DNA of 64,000 nucleotides from Qipengyuania_B sp965214525. GTDB lineage: Bacteria > Pseudomonadota > Alphaproteobacteria > Sphingomonadales > Sphingomonadaceae. Under the pieces are notes generated by a model. The model searched no databases, was not told where the DNA came from, and saw only the letters and a list, made by a program, of their open reading frames with translations. The stretch is taken from the NCBI GenBank assembly GCA_965214525.1, contig OZ243959.1:1860001-1924000 (forward strand), written 5' to 3'. This document shows positions 8,906 through 17,747 of the stretch, one piece after another. Within the stretch, counting starts at the first letter, position 1; every line of letters starts with the position of its first letter. The translations under genes were made by a program, and so were the position numbers.

Positions 8906-9043
8906 ACGCTTTGGGCCGCCGGTCATCGCTGTCCGGGGGCCGCGGGTAGGCGGCGCCACTACGATGGTCGGGCACGCGATGTCAAACGATTTGCTCAGTG
9001 GCGACAATCCCTCGACACTTGCCGCCCGCGATCGTTTTTGGCA

Positions 9044-10003
9044 ATGCACGACCATATGAAATTCGGCGGATCACTGAACAACAAGGTTGTCACGCTGTTC
9101 GGGGGCAGCGGCTTTCTGGGCAATTATGTCGCGCAATCGCTGCTCGAGCGGGGGGCGCGGCTGCGGATTGCCAGCCGCAACCCGCAATCCGCGCATTCCC
9201 TGAAACCGCTCGCCAATCTGGGGCAACTGCAATTCATACGCAGCGACATCACCGATACGCGCAGCGTCGAACGCGCCGTGGATGGAGCGCATGGCGTCGT
9301 TAACCTGGTCGGAGCGTTCGACGGCAACCTCAAGCGCCTGATGGGCGATGCCGCGGGGAACATGGCGCGGCTGGCAACGCAGGCGGGCGCGCACAGCTTC
9401 GTCCAGGTCAGCGCGAGCGCGGCAGACTTAGATGGCGAGACCGAATATGCCCGGGCCAAAGCCTATGGGGAGGAGGAAGTGCGCCGTCACTTCCCGGAAG
9501 CCACCATCGTGCGGCCCACCCTGATCTTTGGCGAAGACGACGATTTCATCAACATGTTCGCGGGCCTCATCCAGACGTTCCCGATCATTCCGGTGTTCGG
9601 GCCGCACGCGCCGTTGCAACTGGTCTATGTCGACGACGTGGCTGCGGCGATCGCGGTAGCGCTCGAACATCCCCAGCAGCACCGCGCCACGACCTATGAG
9701 CTGGGCGGACCGGATCGACCGACGATGCTGGAGATCAATCAGCAGATCGCGGCGGCACAGCGGCGCAAGCGGACGTTCCTGCCCATGCCCGATCAAGCGT
9801 CAGCGGCCTTCGCCTGGCTCCCTGGGACGCCGATGAGCACCGACCAATGGCTCATGCTGAAAGGGGGTACCACCGTATCGGGGCGCCATCCTGGCTTGGA
9901 GACGTTCGGCATCGCGCCCAAACCGCTGGGCTTGTTCCTCGACAAATGGATGGCGCGCTATCGCAGGCATGGCCGCTTTGCCGACAAGAATTTCGGGCTT
10001 TGA
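9044..10003 (+). CDS. NAD(P)-binding complex I-associated protein (NDUFA9-like, atypical SDR)
   Basis: 319 residues. Rossmann-fold protein of the atypical short-chain dehydrogenase group that includes the mitochondrial complex I subunit NDUFA9. The N-terminus has the dinucleotide motif in VTLFGGSGFLGNYVAQ, then IASRNPQSAH, a D-I segment (FIRSDITD), HGVVNLVGAFDGN and a late YVDDVAAAI stretch typical of the family. The catalytic YxxxK is only loosely present (YARAKAYGEEE), as is common in these non-enzymatic members. An upstream TTG at 9038 keeps the frame open, but ATG at 9044, or ATG at 9056, is the likelier start. It probably helps complex I assembly or stability at the inner membrane. It is the first core gene right of the island. 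Confidence 0.8.
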   Translation: MHDHMKFGGSLNNKVVTLFGGSGFLGNYVAQSLLERGARLRIASRNPQSAHSLKPLANLGQLQFIRSDITDTRSVERAVDGAHGVVNLVGAFDGNLKRLMGDAAGNMARLATQAGAHSFVQVSASAADLDGETEYARAKAYGEEEVRRHFPEATIVRPTLIFGEDDDFINMFAGLIQTFPIIPVFGPHAPLQLVYVDDVAAAIAVALEHPQQHRATTYELGGPDRPTMLEINQQIAAAQRRKRTFLPMPDQASAAFAWLPGTPMSTDQWLMLKGGTTVSGRHPGLETFGIAPKPLGLFLDKWMARYRRHGRFADKNFGL

Positions 10004-10014
10004 GCAGCTTCAGG

Positions 10015-10491
10015 CTAGGTCGGCGGTTTGTGGCTATCGGGCAATAGCGCGATTGGCTCGACCAGCAGGATCGTTCCGCGGCTGCCCGTGACGCGCACGC
10101 GGCTGCCGACCGGCAGGTCCGGCCCTTCTGCCATCCAGTCGCTATCGCCAAGATGCACCCTGCCACACCCGCCCTCAATCGCGGCAGATACCTGCGCCGT
10201 TTCCCCGATCAGGCGCCCGACCCGGTTGTTGAGCAACGGATCGGAACTGACGATCGGGGTATCGCGCAATATCCGCTTGGCGCTGAAGGCCATGATCAGC
10301 GACAGGAAGGCGAAGCTGACGATCTGCATCGGCAGGCCTGGATCGACCGCGAACGTCAATATGCCGGTGAGGATCGCCGCCACCGCGATCCACAACAGGT
10401 AAACCCCGGGTACCAGCATCTCGGCTGTCGCCAGCACCAGGCCGAGCGTGATCCATAGCCAATGTGCGTCGATGCCGTCGAACCAATCCAT
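10015..10491 (-). CDS. NfeD family membrane protein
   Basis: 158 residues. Two or three hydrophobic helices fill the first 75 residues (WLWITLGLVLATAEMLVPGV, then WIAVAAILTGILTF and IVSFAFLSLIMAF). They are followed by a C-terminal OB-fold domain (about 90-150) with GRLIGETAQV and the GSRVRVTG turn, which is the short, non-protease form of NfeD. These proteins partner SPFH proteins in membrane microdomains, and the gene lies 23 bases downstream of such a gene on the same strand. ATG at 10491 has AGGA 8 bases upstream. A role in organising or quality-controlling membrane proteins is inferred from the pair. Confidence 0.85.
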   Translation of the reverse strand: MDWFDGIDAHWLWITLGLVLATAEMLVPGVYLLWIAVAAILTGILTFAVDPGLPMQIVSFAFLSLIMAFSAKRILRDTPIVSSDPLLNNRVGRLIGETAQVSAAIEGGCGRVHLGDSDWMAEGPDLPVGSRVRVTGSRGTILLVEPIALLPDSHKPPT

Positions 10492-10514
10492 CGGTTACGT
10501 CCTGCGCACCAGCG

Positions 10515-11525
10515 CTACCGCCTGCCGCTCGGCGGAACCGATGGGCGGGGCACGACCGGCTGCCGTTCACGTTCTGGCGCAAGCGCCGTACCGCTATCGC
10601 GGTCGCCGGAAGATACCCCGTTATCTGCGAACGAGCCGCGCACCAGTTCGCCGATCCCGCCAAGCGAGCCGATAAGCTGGGTGGCCTCGACGGGGAACAG
10701 AATGGTTTTGGCGTTGGGGCTGTCGGCGAACTTTCCGACTGCTTTGGTATATTCCTGTGCGACGAAATAATTGATCGCCTGGTTGCCCGATCCGGCGATG
10801 GCGTCGGAAACCAATTCGGTCGCCTTGGCCTCCGCCTCCGCCTCCCGCTCGCGCGCCTCGGCATTGCGGAACGAGGCTTCACGGGCACCTTCAGCCTTCA
10901 GGATCGCGCTCTGCTTCTCGCCTTCGGCACGCAAGATGCGGCTTTGCCGGTCGCCTTCCGCTTCAAGGATTTCCGCACGTTTCAGCCGCTCCGCCTTCAT
11001 CTGCCGGGCCATCGCTTCCGATATATCGATAGGGGGCCTTATATCCTTGATCTCGACCCGGGTGATCTTGATGCCCCACGGCGAAGTCGCATGGTCGACG
11101 ACGGAGAGCAACCGCGCGTTAATCTCGTCACGCTTCGACAGCGTCTCGTCCAGATCCATGCTGCCCATGACGGTGCGAAGATTGGTGGTGGTAAGTGCCA
11201 TGATGGCGTTCTGCAGACCAGACACTTCGTAGGCCGCCTTGCCCGCTTCCAGCACCTGAAAGAACACGACCGCATCCACGCCCACCATCGCGTTGTCGGC
11301 GGTGATGATTTCCTGGCCGGGGATGTCGAGAACCTGCTCCATCATGTTGATCTTGTGACCGACCCGGTCGATCAGCGGGATGATCAGGTGAAACCCCGGT
11401 TCGGCGGCCAGGGTGAACTTGCCGAACCGTTCGATCGTATAGACAAAGCCCTGCCGCACGACCGTGACGGCCATCAGCAGGAATACCAGCACCAGCAGCA
11501 ACAAGCCGATCAGTACAAATTCCAT
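10515..11525 (-). CDS. SPFH/Band 7 (stomatin-like, QmcA type) protein
   Basis: 336 residues from the ATG at 11525, which has GGAAGG 6-8 bases upstream; the frame is open further but without a ribosome site. One N-terminal membrane anchor (VLIGLLLLVLVFLLMAV) precedes an SPFH domain (about 20-180: RFGKFTLAAEPGFHLIIP, DNAMVGVDAVVFFQV) and a long Ala/Glu-rich helical region (EGDRQSRILRAEGEKQSA) typical of stomatin/flotillin oligomerisation. The tail after about 285 is Gly/Ser/Arg/Pro-rich. Paired with the downstream nfeD-like gene, it likely scaffolds a membrane microdomain near the inner membrane. Confidence 0.88.
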   Translation of the reverse strand: MEFVLIGLLLLVLVFLLMAVTVVRQGFVYTIERFGKFTLAAEPGFHLIIPLIDRVGHKINMMEQVLDIPGQEIITADNAMVGVDAVVFFQVLEAGKAAYEVSGLQNAIMALTTTNLRTVMGSMDLDETLSKRDEINARLLSVVDHATSPWGIKITRVEIKDIRPPIDISEAMARQMKAERLKRAEILEAEGDRQSRILRAEGEKQSAILKAEGAREASFRNAEAREREAEAEAKATELVSDAIAGSGNQAINYFVAQEYTKAVGKFADSPNAKTILFPVEATQLIGSLGGIGELVRGSFADNGVSSGDRDSGTALAPERERQPVVPRPSVPPSGRR

Positions 11526-11699
11526 GGCTTTCCTTCCCGCGTCGAACTTCACGAGACATCGTAGCGGGCCCGTTGCCCGGAGCAAGGGAAACCGGCTGAA
11601 CCCGGCTAAAGCGGCAAGGACTTTGGCATGTCGCGCTTTGATGGGGAACGTCGTATCGGGCATGTGAAATAGGAAAAGCGGGTTCACGGCAAGCAAAGC

Positions 11700-11730
11700 A
11701 AAACGCCACCGACCCGAAGGCCGATGGCGT
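11700..11730 (-). terminator. Rho-independent terminator with UUCG tetraloop
   Basis: On the minus strand a 12-bp stem (ACGCCATCGGCC against GGTCGGTGGCGT, two G-U pairs) closes a TTCG loop and runs into TTTT. It lies just past the stop of the PEP-CTERM protein gene, so it ends that transcript and isolates it from the SPFH gene. Confidence 0.8.
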
Positions 11731-11753
11731 ACTCTTCCTGCTCGAGGAAACTC

Positions 11754-12287
11754 TTACGCGAAATTATACCGCACGCGGGGCGTATCAGCCTGCGACTTTT
11801 CGCGGCGTAGCGAGAAACCGACAGCGGCAAAGCCGAGCAGCATCAATGCCCAAGTGCCGGGTTCTGGCACGGCCGATTGCGGAATGAAGGCAACCGTGCC
11901 GGCAAAGGAGCCGTTGCCGCCCGAGTTACCACGTACCGTCAGCGTCTGTTCGCCTGAAGGAGTAAACAGCATTTCCAGCGAGCCGAACTCGACGAAACCG
12001 CCACCCGTCAGATTGAATGCCGTGCCGTTCAACAAGACTTCGCTGAACTGAATATCGGTCAACGCCGACACCGCGACCTGCGAGATCGTCGAGCTGGTAA
12101 AACCGTCTTCGGGCAAGTTAAACGTGAAGTTCGTTTCGAACATCCCCTCCGTCATGATCGTATCGCCGAACTCACCGGTCAATTGCCCGTCTTCTTCGAT
12201 CAAGGTAATTACCTGTGCCGCAGAAGCCTGCGATGACATGGTGACGGCTGCCAGAGCTGCTACACCGGAGAATAGAATCTTTTTCAT
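11754..12287 (-). CDS. Secreted PEPxxWA-CTERM sorting-domain protein
   Basis: 177 residues. The N-terminus is a Sec signal (MKKILFSGVAALAAVTMSSQ, cleavage near ASA-AQV). The body is small, Thr/Phe/Gly-rich and likely beta-structured (about 25-140). The C-terminus has the sorting tag VPEPGTWALMLLGFAAVGFS followed by a basic RRE cluster: a PEPxxWA motif, one helix, then arginines. Proteins with this tag are processed by an exosortase and anchored or released at the cell surface; no exosortase gene is in the window. The function of the body is unknown. AAAGG precedes ATG 12287, and a strong terminator follows the gene. Confidence 0.85.
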   Translation of the reverse strand: MKKILFSGVAALAAVTMSSQASAAQVITLIEEDGQLTGEFGDTIMTEGMFETNFTFNLPEDGFTSSTISQVAVSALTDIQFSEVLLNGTAFNLTGGGFVEFGSLEMLFTPSGEQTLTVRGNSGGNGSFAGTVAFIPQSAVPEPGTWALMLLGFAAVGFSLRREKSQADTPRVRYNFA

Positions 12288-12559
12288 ATGAGTGCCTTTC
12301 TGTTGTCTGTCTTCATGCGAACCCTCTACTTGTTGGCCAATCGCCCGTTCGAGGTTTCTGGTTCGCTTAACGACCTGTTTACCGATTTTATTCCGGCGAA
12401 CAGTGACTTAGAAAGGCTTGTGTCTTTTTGGATCAGGTGAGGAGCACAGTTTAACCGCTTCGCGCGCACGCGCGGCTACTCGGCCAGCGCGTATTGCGTG
12501 CAGGCAAACACCCGCGGGCGTTCTGGGGGAATGCGGTGATCGACGCGGAAGGCGAGTTT

Positions 12560-13459
12560 CTACAAAGCCCGCCGGTACAATGCCAACAGATTGGCATAGG
12601 CACGTTCCGCCGCGACGCGATCGTAAGCAGGCGCATCCGGCACCGTCCAGCCGTGATCAGCCGGATAGACTTCCACCTCGACCGGACGACCCGCCTCCTT
12701 CGCCGCCTGGCGCAGCTTGTCCTTGTGGGTCGGCGCCTCGGCATCATCGTCCTGCGAAATCGCGACGAGGTAGCTTGCGCTTGTATCATCGAACGTATTG
12801 TGCGGGCTCAGCGGATCGCCATCGCGCACCAGACCGCCGCCGTGAAAGCTGGCCACTCCCCTCACCCTCGATGGCACGGCCGCCGCCGCCCAGAAGGCGA
12901 ACGGCCCGCCCATGCAATAGCCCTGCGTGCCTATCCCCATCGAAGTATCGACCTGCGCCTGCGCATCGAGCCACTGCACCGCGCCGCGCGCGTCGGACAT
13001 GATGGCTTCGGCGTTCAGCTTGTCTCGCCACGGCTTCACTTTCTGAAACCCTTGATTGGCCGCGAAATCCTCGAAATCCTCGAACCGGGGGGCTGTCACG
13101 TCGCGGTAATAGGGGTTCATGACGAGAACGGCATAGCCTTCCCCCGCCAGCCGGTCCGCCATTTGCAACTTCGCGGGGCGAAGCGACGCGATGTCCGGCC
13201 AGAAGATCACGCCGGGGTGTTTGCCGGTGGCAGGCGCGGTGAAGTAACCGTCCATCGTGCCCTCGGCCAGAGCCACGAAAACGCGGCGTCCACTGACGCC
13301 CTGTGCGCCGGCGGTATCGTCCGGCCCGCCCATGCCCGATCCGGCGATGGAATTGCAGGCGGCCAATGCGCCAGCCGCCCCCGTCGCGCCGAGCACGCCA
13401 AATGCGCGGCGGCTGATCGCATCCTTGGCCCAGCGTTCCAATTGTCGTTCGTCACACAT
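12560..13459 (-). CDS. Dienelactone hydrolase family protein, exported lipoprotein
   Basis: 299 residues. Alpha/beta-hydrolase of the dienelactone hydrolase type: GVIFWPDIASL near 83-93, nucleophile C182 in GYCMGGPFAFW, and the final His in PADHGWTVP near 268. Unlike the typical cytoplasmic enzyme it starts with a twin-arginine-like segment (S16-R-R-A-F20) and a lipobox LAAC with C35, suggesting Tat export and lipidation. The physiological substrate is unknown. The remote location from aromatic-catabolism genes argues against a dedicated chlorocatechol role. Confidence 0.85.
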   Translation of the reverse strand: MCDERQLERWAKDAISRRAFGVLGATGAAGALAACNSIAGSGMGGPDDTAGAQGVSGRRVFVALAEGTMDGYFTAPATGKHPGVIFWPDIASLRPAKLQMADRLAGEGYAVLVMNPYYRDVTAPRFEDFEDFAANQGFQKVKPWRDKLNAEAIMSDARGAVQWLDAQAQVDTSMGIGTQGYCMGGPFAFWAAAAVPSRVRGVASFHGGGLVRDGDPLSPHNTFDDTSASYLVAISQDDDAEAPTHKDKLRQAAKEAGRPVEVEVYPADHGWTVPDAPAYDRVAAERAYANLLALYRRAL

Positions 13460-13526
13460 CGATCATCACCCGTCCAGCTGCGCACAGCAGCGTAGAGCCT
13501 CGGGCCACGAACACAAGCCGCACCGC

Positions 13527-14075
13527 CTAGTCGTGCTGCAAATGGTCCGGCTTGAGAACGTCGCGCATCGTGTGGGATGCGGCGAGGTCAGTGGTCTTCT
13601 GATCGATCACGGAGAATGTCCCGTCGGTTTCCAGCACAACCCAATTCGCATCCTTGCATTGCAAAAGGCCTTTCTCGCGCAGGGCGGCGTCGATCTCGGC
13701 TCGGCTGACCCTCGTCCGCCGCATGGCATCCTCGAGATACTCGCCGCGGTGTGTGAGCAGGGTGGGCTGCGCCTTCACGATGTGAGCCACTTTATCGCTG
13801 CGCACGACGACGAATGTCAGCAGATATTGGCTTACCCCCAGCACCAGAATGGCCGCCACAGCATCTGCGACGGCAACATCTTCAAGCAGGATGCCGCTTG
13901 CCGCGAGGCTTCCTACCGCGACCGTGATGACCCAATCGAAATTGTTCATCTGCCCAGTCGTGCGCTTGCCCGACAACCGCGTCATCAGGATGATGAAGCC
14001 GTAGAAGAACAGCGACATCAGCGCGATCTGGCCAAGATGGTCCCAATTGCTGAACCAGGGGGATGATTGTTGCAT
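13527..14075 (-). CDS. DUF421 / YetF-type membrane protein
   Basis: 182 residues from ATG 14075, chosen because GGAG lies 5 bases ahead; a second ATG at 14093 is in frame. Hydrophobic helices cover about 10-95 (IALMSLFFYGFIILMTRLSG, WVITVAVGSLAASGILL, AVAAILVLGVSQYLLTFVVV). A cytoplasmic YetF-like domain follows (KAQPTLLTHRGEYLEDAMRR, then REKGLLQCKDANWVVLETDG). GKRTTGQMNNFDW is the conserved family stretch after helix 1. Function in the family is unclear, with links to envelope and spore physiology in firmicutes. Confidence 0.85.
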   Translation of the reverse strand: MQQSSPWFSNWDHLGQIALMSLFFYGFIILMTRLSGKRTTGQMNNFDWVITVAVGSLAASGILLEDVAVADAVAAILVLGVSQYLLTFVVVRSDKVAHIVKAQPTLLTHRGEYLEDAMRRTRVSRAEIDAALREKGLLQCKDANWVVLETDGTFSVIDQKTTDLAASHTMRDVLKPDHLQHD

Positions 14076-14152
14076 GCTATCTCCATGTTGCAACCCCAGC
14101 GCGGGTACCCGGTCGACAGCCCTTCATCGTGGCCATCGGAGCGCCGGGTGTT

Positions 14153-15169
14153 CTAGCGCCGTGTCAGCGCCTTCTCGCTCTCTGCCATCAGCGTCGCCAT
14201 GATGTCGGCAACCGGCTCCTCCTCTCGGACCATCCCGACCGATTGCCCGGCCATCAGCGAGCCGTTTTCCACATCGCCATCAATCACCGCGCGCCGCAAG
14301 GCTCCGGCCCAGTAATGTTCCACCTGCAATTGCGCTTCGGCCATCGCTATCTCCTCCCGGTCGAGCGTACCGGCGATCTCCCGTTGCTTGGCGGTGAACG
14401 CTTCGGTGCCATTGTTCTTCAACGCGCGCACAGGGATGACCGGCAACCGCGAGTCCAACTGCACGGACGCGATCGCATCGCGGGCGTTGGCGCGGAAGAA
14501 GGCGCGTTTGAAATCAGGATGCGCGATGCTCTCGGTGGCGCAGGCAAAACGCGTGCCCAGTTGCACGCCCACCGCGCCCATCTCGAGATAGCCCGCTATC
14601 GCCTGCCCCCGCCCGATACCTCCGGCAACGAACACCAGGTGGTCTGCCGCGAGTTCGGGCAGCATCTCCTGCGCCAGCACGCTGGTGGAGACCGGCCCGA
14701 TATGCCCGCCAGCCTCCATCCCTTCGATCACCAGCGCATCCACACCGGAGCGAAGCAATTTCTTCGCCAGCGCCAGCGTGGGTGCGAAGCACACGACCTT
14801 GGCGCCATGCTTGCCACCCTTGATCGCCTCGACGCTGCCCTTGGGCGGAATGCCGCCCGCCAGCACCACATGGGTGACGCCATGCCGGTCGCAAACCTCA
14901 ATCAGAAGCATCAGGTCCGGGTGCATGGTGATGAGGTTCACGCCGAACGGCTTATCCGTCAGCGTCCTGGTTTCAGCGATCTCGGTGTCGAGCAGTTCGG
15001 GTGTCATCGCACCGCACGCGATCACGCCAAACCCGCCGGCGTTGGAGATGGCGGAGACAAGATTGCGTTCCGATACCCAACTCATCGCACCGCACATGAT
15101 CGCATGCTCACTGCCGAGAAAGGCTGTGCCGCGCACCATCAGCGCGGCTGTTTTATGATAATTCAGCAT
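14153..15169 (-). CDS. NAD(P)H-dependent flavin oxidoreductase (nitronate monooxygenase / FabK-like)
   Basis: 338 residues from ATG 15169. FMN-binding TIM-barrel enzyme of the 2-nitropropane dioxygenase/FabK superfamily. Visible family stretches are CGAMSWVSERNLVSAISNAGG at the N-terminus (ISNAGGFGVIA), DKPFGVNLI, HVVLAGGIPP, VIEGMEAGGHIGP with the H-x-G phosphate-binding region, and VFVAGGIGRGQAIAGYL, then GTRFACATES. It likely oxidises nitronates or reduces enoyl thioesters using FMN; the sequence alone does not decide. It is a single gene, convergent with nothing nearby. Confidence 0.87.
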   Translation of the reverse strand: MLNYHKTAALMVRGTAFLGSEHAIMCGAMSWVSERNLVSAISNAGGFGVIACGAMTPELLDTEIAETRTLTDKPFGVNLITMHPDLMLLIEVCDRHGVTHVVLAGGIPPKGSVEAIKGGKHGAKVVCFAPTLALAKKLLRSGVDALVIEGMEAGGHIGPVSTSVLAQEMLPELAADHLVFVAGGIGRGQAIAGYLEMGAVGVQLGTRFACATESIAHPDFKRAFFRANARDAIASVQLDSRLPVIPVRALKNNGTEAFTAKQREIAGTLDREEIAMAEAQLQVEHYWAGALRRAVIDGDVENGSLMAGQSVGMVREEEPVADIMATLMAESEKALTRR

Positions 15170-15246
15170 AGAGCTGCGCCTAACCTTACCGCCCGCCCGT
15201 AACAAGGGCGTGCGGTCCGCTCAAACGCGGGTCATCAGGTGAGCAA

Positions 15247-15912
15247 TCAGAAAATCGCGCGATCGGGATCGCCCGTATTGCCTCGCGGAACCTGGAACGT
15301 CAGGCCCTGCATATAGGGGTCCATCTGCTGGGTCTGCTTGAACGTCTGCATCGCACGAGCATAGTAATCGCGCGCTTCCTCGACCGAGCGCCGGCCAGTC
15401 GCGACATCGTTCGCGAGGTTCAAAGCGAGGAAATTGGCACCTTCCTTGTCGCACCGCGCAGACATGATTCCCTTGGTCCGCTCCAGCATCACGCTGCCAT
15501 CGAATTGCGCGAGATCGTCATATTTGTCGACGGGCGCGCGATAGTCGATCGCCTGTTCGAGGACATCGGGATGCGGGGTGGGGAAGTTGTGTTGCACTTC
15601 CTTGCTGAATACCCGCGTCCACTTCCACGGACCGTTATCCAGCCAGGTCAACATTGTCGCATTGGCGTGATTGGGCGGACCGTATTTATCCATCATCGAC
15701 ATAGCCGCCATTCTGGAAGCTTCCGGCCAACTGGCGAGCATCGTGCTCATTTCGGCATCGCTCATGCTCATTGCCATGTTGGAGGATGCGCTGGCAGGTT
15801 CCGACATCTGGGCGCACCCGGCCAGCATGACCAAACTCGAAACCAGCGCGGTCGCTATGGCTCCTCGACCATGACGGGAGGATTGTTGCGGTTGCGCGGT
15901 ATGGTTTTTCAT
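15247..15912 (-). CDS. Conserved lipoprotein of unknown function
   Basis: 221 residues from ATG 15912, which has AGGA about 9 bases upstream. The signal segment (IATALVSSLVMLAGC) ends in a lipobox LAGC. The mature part is Met-rich at first (NMAMSMSDAEMSTML), then contains SMMDKYGPPN, TRVFSKEVQHNFPTPHPDVLEQAIDY and a late helical region (EARDYYARAMQTFKQTQQMDPY). I do not recognise a named domain. It is probably anchored in the envelope. The small-molecule or metal affinity suggested by the Met-rich start is only a guess. Confidence 0.75.
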   Translation of the reverse strand: MKNHTAQPQQSSRHGRGAIATALVSSLVMLAGCAQMSEPASASSNMAMSMSDAEMSTMLASWPEASRMAAMSMMDKYGPPNHANATMLTWLDNGPWKWTRVFSKEVQHNFPTPHPDVLEQAIDYRAPVDKYDDLAQFDGSVMLERTKGIMSARCDKEGANFLALNLANDVATGRRSVEEARDYYARAMQTFKQTQQMDPYMQGLTFQVPRGNTGDPDRAIF

Positions 15913-16126
15913 GTCTGCTTTCCTTGGCGATCGGCTCGATAGCGGCAGGAATGTCGTTATCTTGTAAGACATTAGCGTTTCTGCCCGACGAAGGTTCCGC
16001 TTGAGCGCGAAAGCGCAAGCGCGACCTTTCGGGTCGTCCTACAGAGCTAAGCGATACCACTAGCCGCATCGCGGAAACACCTGCGCCGCGATGCGTTCCA
16101 TCCCGGTCCAACCAGGAGTTTTTTTA

Positions 16127-16555
16127 ATGCGCCCGACACCCATGCTACTGTCTGTTTCCGCGTCTCTGACCCTCGCCCTGACAGCCTGTGGCGAAAGCGC
16201 AGAGCCAGCCAACGACCAGGCAGGCGAACCCGTCACCGCCGCTCCGGCCGATGCGCCGGGCATTTCAAAAGAGGCGCTCGAAACCAATCAGGCGATCTTC
16301 ACCGTCGGCCGGGCGCTGCGCAATCTGGAGGATGCCACCGGTATCGAGCAAGCCCGCGACGCGCTGGCTCAGATCGACCAAAACATCGCCGCCGTTGCCG
16401 GAGATCTGCCCCAGGGGGTGCGAGCCACGTTGCAGGACGATTTCGCTGCGGCGCAGCAGGCGGTGGCGGCTAACGATCTCGAGCAGGCGAACGAGATCGG
16501 CGAGCGTATGCTCACCCAATTGCGCGACTTCGCGCCGGCTGGGCAGGAACTTTAG
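16127..16555 (+). CDS. Small lipoprotein of unknown function
   Basis: 142 residues. ATG 16127 has AGGAG 8 bases upstream. The signal (MLLSVSASLTLALTAC) has lipobox LTAC. The mature part is acidic and Ala-rich with a predicted helical bundle (about 45-135: RNLEDATGIEQARDALAQID, then ANDLEQANEIGERMLTQLR). Heptad-like spacing suggests coiled coil. No family recognised. A hairpin with weak terminator character follows at 16565-16593. Confidence 0.7.
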   Translation: MRPTPMLLSVSASLTLALTACGESAEPANDQAGEPVTAAPADAPGISKEALETNQAIFTVGRALRNLEDATGIEQARDALAQIDQNIAAVAGDLPQGVRATLQDDFAAAQQAVAANDLEQANEIGERMLTQLRDFAPAGQEL

Positions 16556-16564
16556 GCGAGGAGA

Positions 16565-16593
16565 CCGGGAAGCGGCGCGAACGCCGCCCCCGG
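16565..16593. terminator. Hairpin between convergent genes (weak terminator)
   Basis: CCGGG/CCCGG and GCGGCG/CGCCGC stems stack with a small internal loop around a CGAA tetraloop, between two convergent genes ending at 16555 and 16608. There is no clean T-run on either side, so it may act with Rho or just insulate the two transcripts. Confidence 0.4.
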
Positions 16594-16607
16594 TTCAATT
16601 ACTAAAG

Positions 16608-17069
16608 TCAGCCGCGCTTCTTGTTGGCGTTATCGAACATCTCGTCCGTGAAGGCTTCCGCGGTCGGCGCAGTTTCGCCCTGTTTGCCGCTCGCGATCTC
16701 ATCGGCGGTGAGGAAGCGGATGGCGATGCCCAGCGCATTGGTCTTGCCCCAGCTCATCATGGTCATGTGGCTATCGCCATAGGTCGCGTTGACCACCGCG
16801 TCGGCATCCAGCTTTTCACCGCGCTCCCACAATTCCTTGTAGATCTTCTCCTGCGATGGCTCCTTGCTGAAGATGGTCGCCTTGCGCACGCCGGCCTTGA
16901 CCGGACCGACGATCACGTATGGACGATCGCTGATGTCGTACGGAAATACGGGCACGCCCACGTCTTCGTTGACAACGACATGCTCGCGCTTGTCACCGGC
17001 AGTCGCGGAGACGGCTGGAACAATCATGGAAGCGGCCACCAGTGCCGCGGCATAGGACTTGAATTTCAT
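16608..17069 (-). CDS. Secreted protein of unknown function, possibly YbjQ-like
   Basis: 153 residues. It has a clear signal peptide (MKFKSYAAALVAASMIVPAV, cleavage near SATA-GDK). The mature part includes YVIVGPVKAGVRKATIFSKE, a helix IYKELWERGEKLDADAVVNA and TNALGIAIRF. The pattern of a basic beta strand, helix, (D/N)ADAVVNATYG and a final beta strand recalls the YbjQ/DUF74 fold seen again at 27203-27550, but the similarity is slight and untested. It is convergent with the lipoprotein gene at 16127. Confidence 0.65.
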   Translation of the reverse strand: MKFKSYAAALVAASMIVPAVSATAGDKREHVVVNEDVGVPVFPYDISDRPYVIVGPVKAGVRKATIFSKEPSQEKIYKELWERGEKLDADAVVNATYGDSHMTMMSWGKTNALGIAIRFLTADEIASGKQGETAPTAEAFTDEMFDNANKKRG

Positions 17070-17201
17070 GGTTATATCCCCCTGTTGACGAGTAATCCGC
17101 CACTAGATGCCGAAACGAGAAAAAAGTATTAATCTCTTTCAAGTACGGTTCACCGCACATAGCATGCGGCTGGCCGCAGCTTAAGGGGGCAATTTCAAAA
17201 G

Positions 17202-17747
17202 ATGTTAGCGTATGCATTGGTATTGGCCGCACAGGCCACCCTGGGCTCGGAAGCAACGCAGGATGCTCCCGTGGCAGAAACGATTGTCCTCCCCGTTGTC
17301 GAGCCGGTAACGTCCGATGGCCTCGTTCTGCCGCGCGATACGCCGGTGCACCTGATGGTGATGAGCGAAGTTTCGACCAAGGATCACCAAGCGGGCTACA
17401 AGTTCCGCCTGCGCGTCGATCAACCCGTGATGGTTGCGGGCACGCCGATGATCCCCGCGGGAACGATCGCGTGGGGCGAAGTGGTCGAAGCCGATCGCAG
17501 CGGCAATGTCGGCAAGAGCGGCAGCCTTTCGGCCAGGCTGACGCATATCGACTATGCCGGGCAACAGATCCCGATCGAGGGGGGCACCACCGCCGACGGC
17601 AAGAGCGGCAAGTCCGAGGCGATCCTGGGCGTGCTCGCGATGGGGCCGCTCGGCCTGTTCGCCAAGGGGAACAACGCCAAGATCAAGGCGGGTGAACGGA
17701 TGACCGCTTTCACCACGCAGGATACGGTGCTTGCCGATGTGCGGTAG
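17202..17747 (+). CDS. Secreted protein of unknown function (first of a tandem pair)
   Basis: 181 residues with a short N-terminal signal (LAYALVLAAQATLG). The mature part is beta-rich: LPRDTPVHLMVMSEVSTKD, then PAGTIAWGEVVEAD, GNVGKSGSLSARLTHIDYAG, and a final KIKAGERMTAFT. The same order of motifs occurs in the next gene, so the two are diverged paralogues. The stop overlaps the next gene's start by 11 bases, so they are co-transcribed and likely coupled. No named domain is recognised. A periplasmic or envelope role is inferred from the signals. Confidence 0.75.
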   Translation: MLAYALVLAAQATLGSEATQDAPVAETIVLPVVEPVTSDGLVLPRDTPVHLMVMSEVSTKDHQAGYKFRLRVDQPVMVAGTPMIPAGTIAWGEVVEADRSGNVGKSGSLSARLTHIDYAGQQIPIEGGTTADGKSGKSEAILGVLAMGPLGLFAKGNNAKIKAGERMTAFTTQDTVLADVR

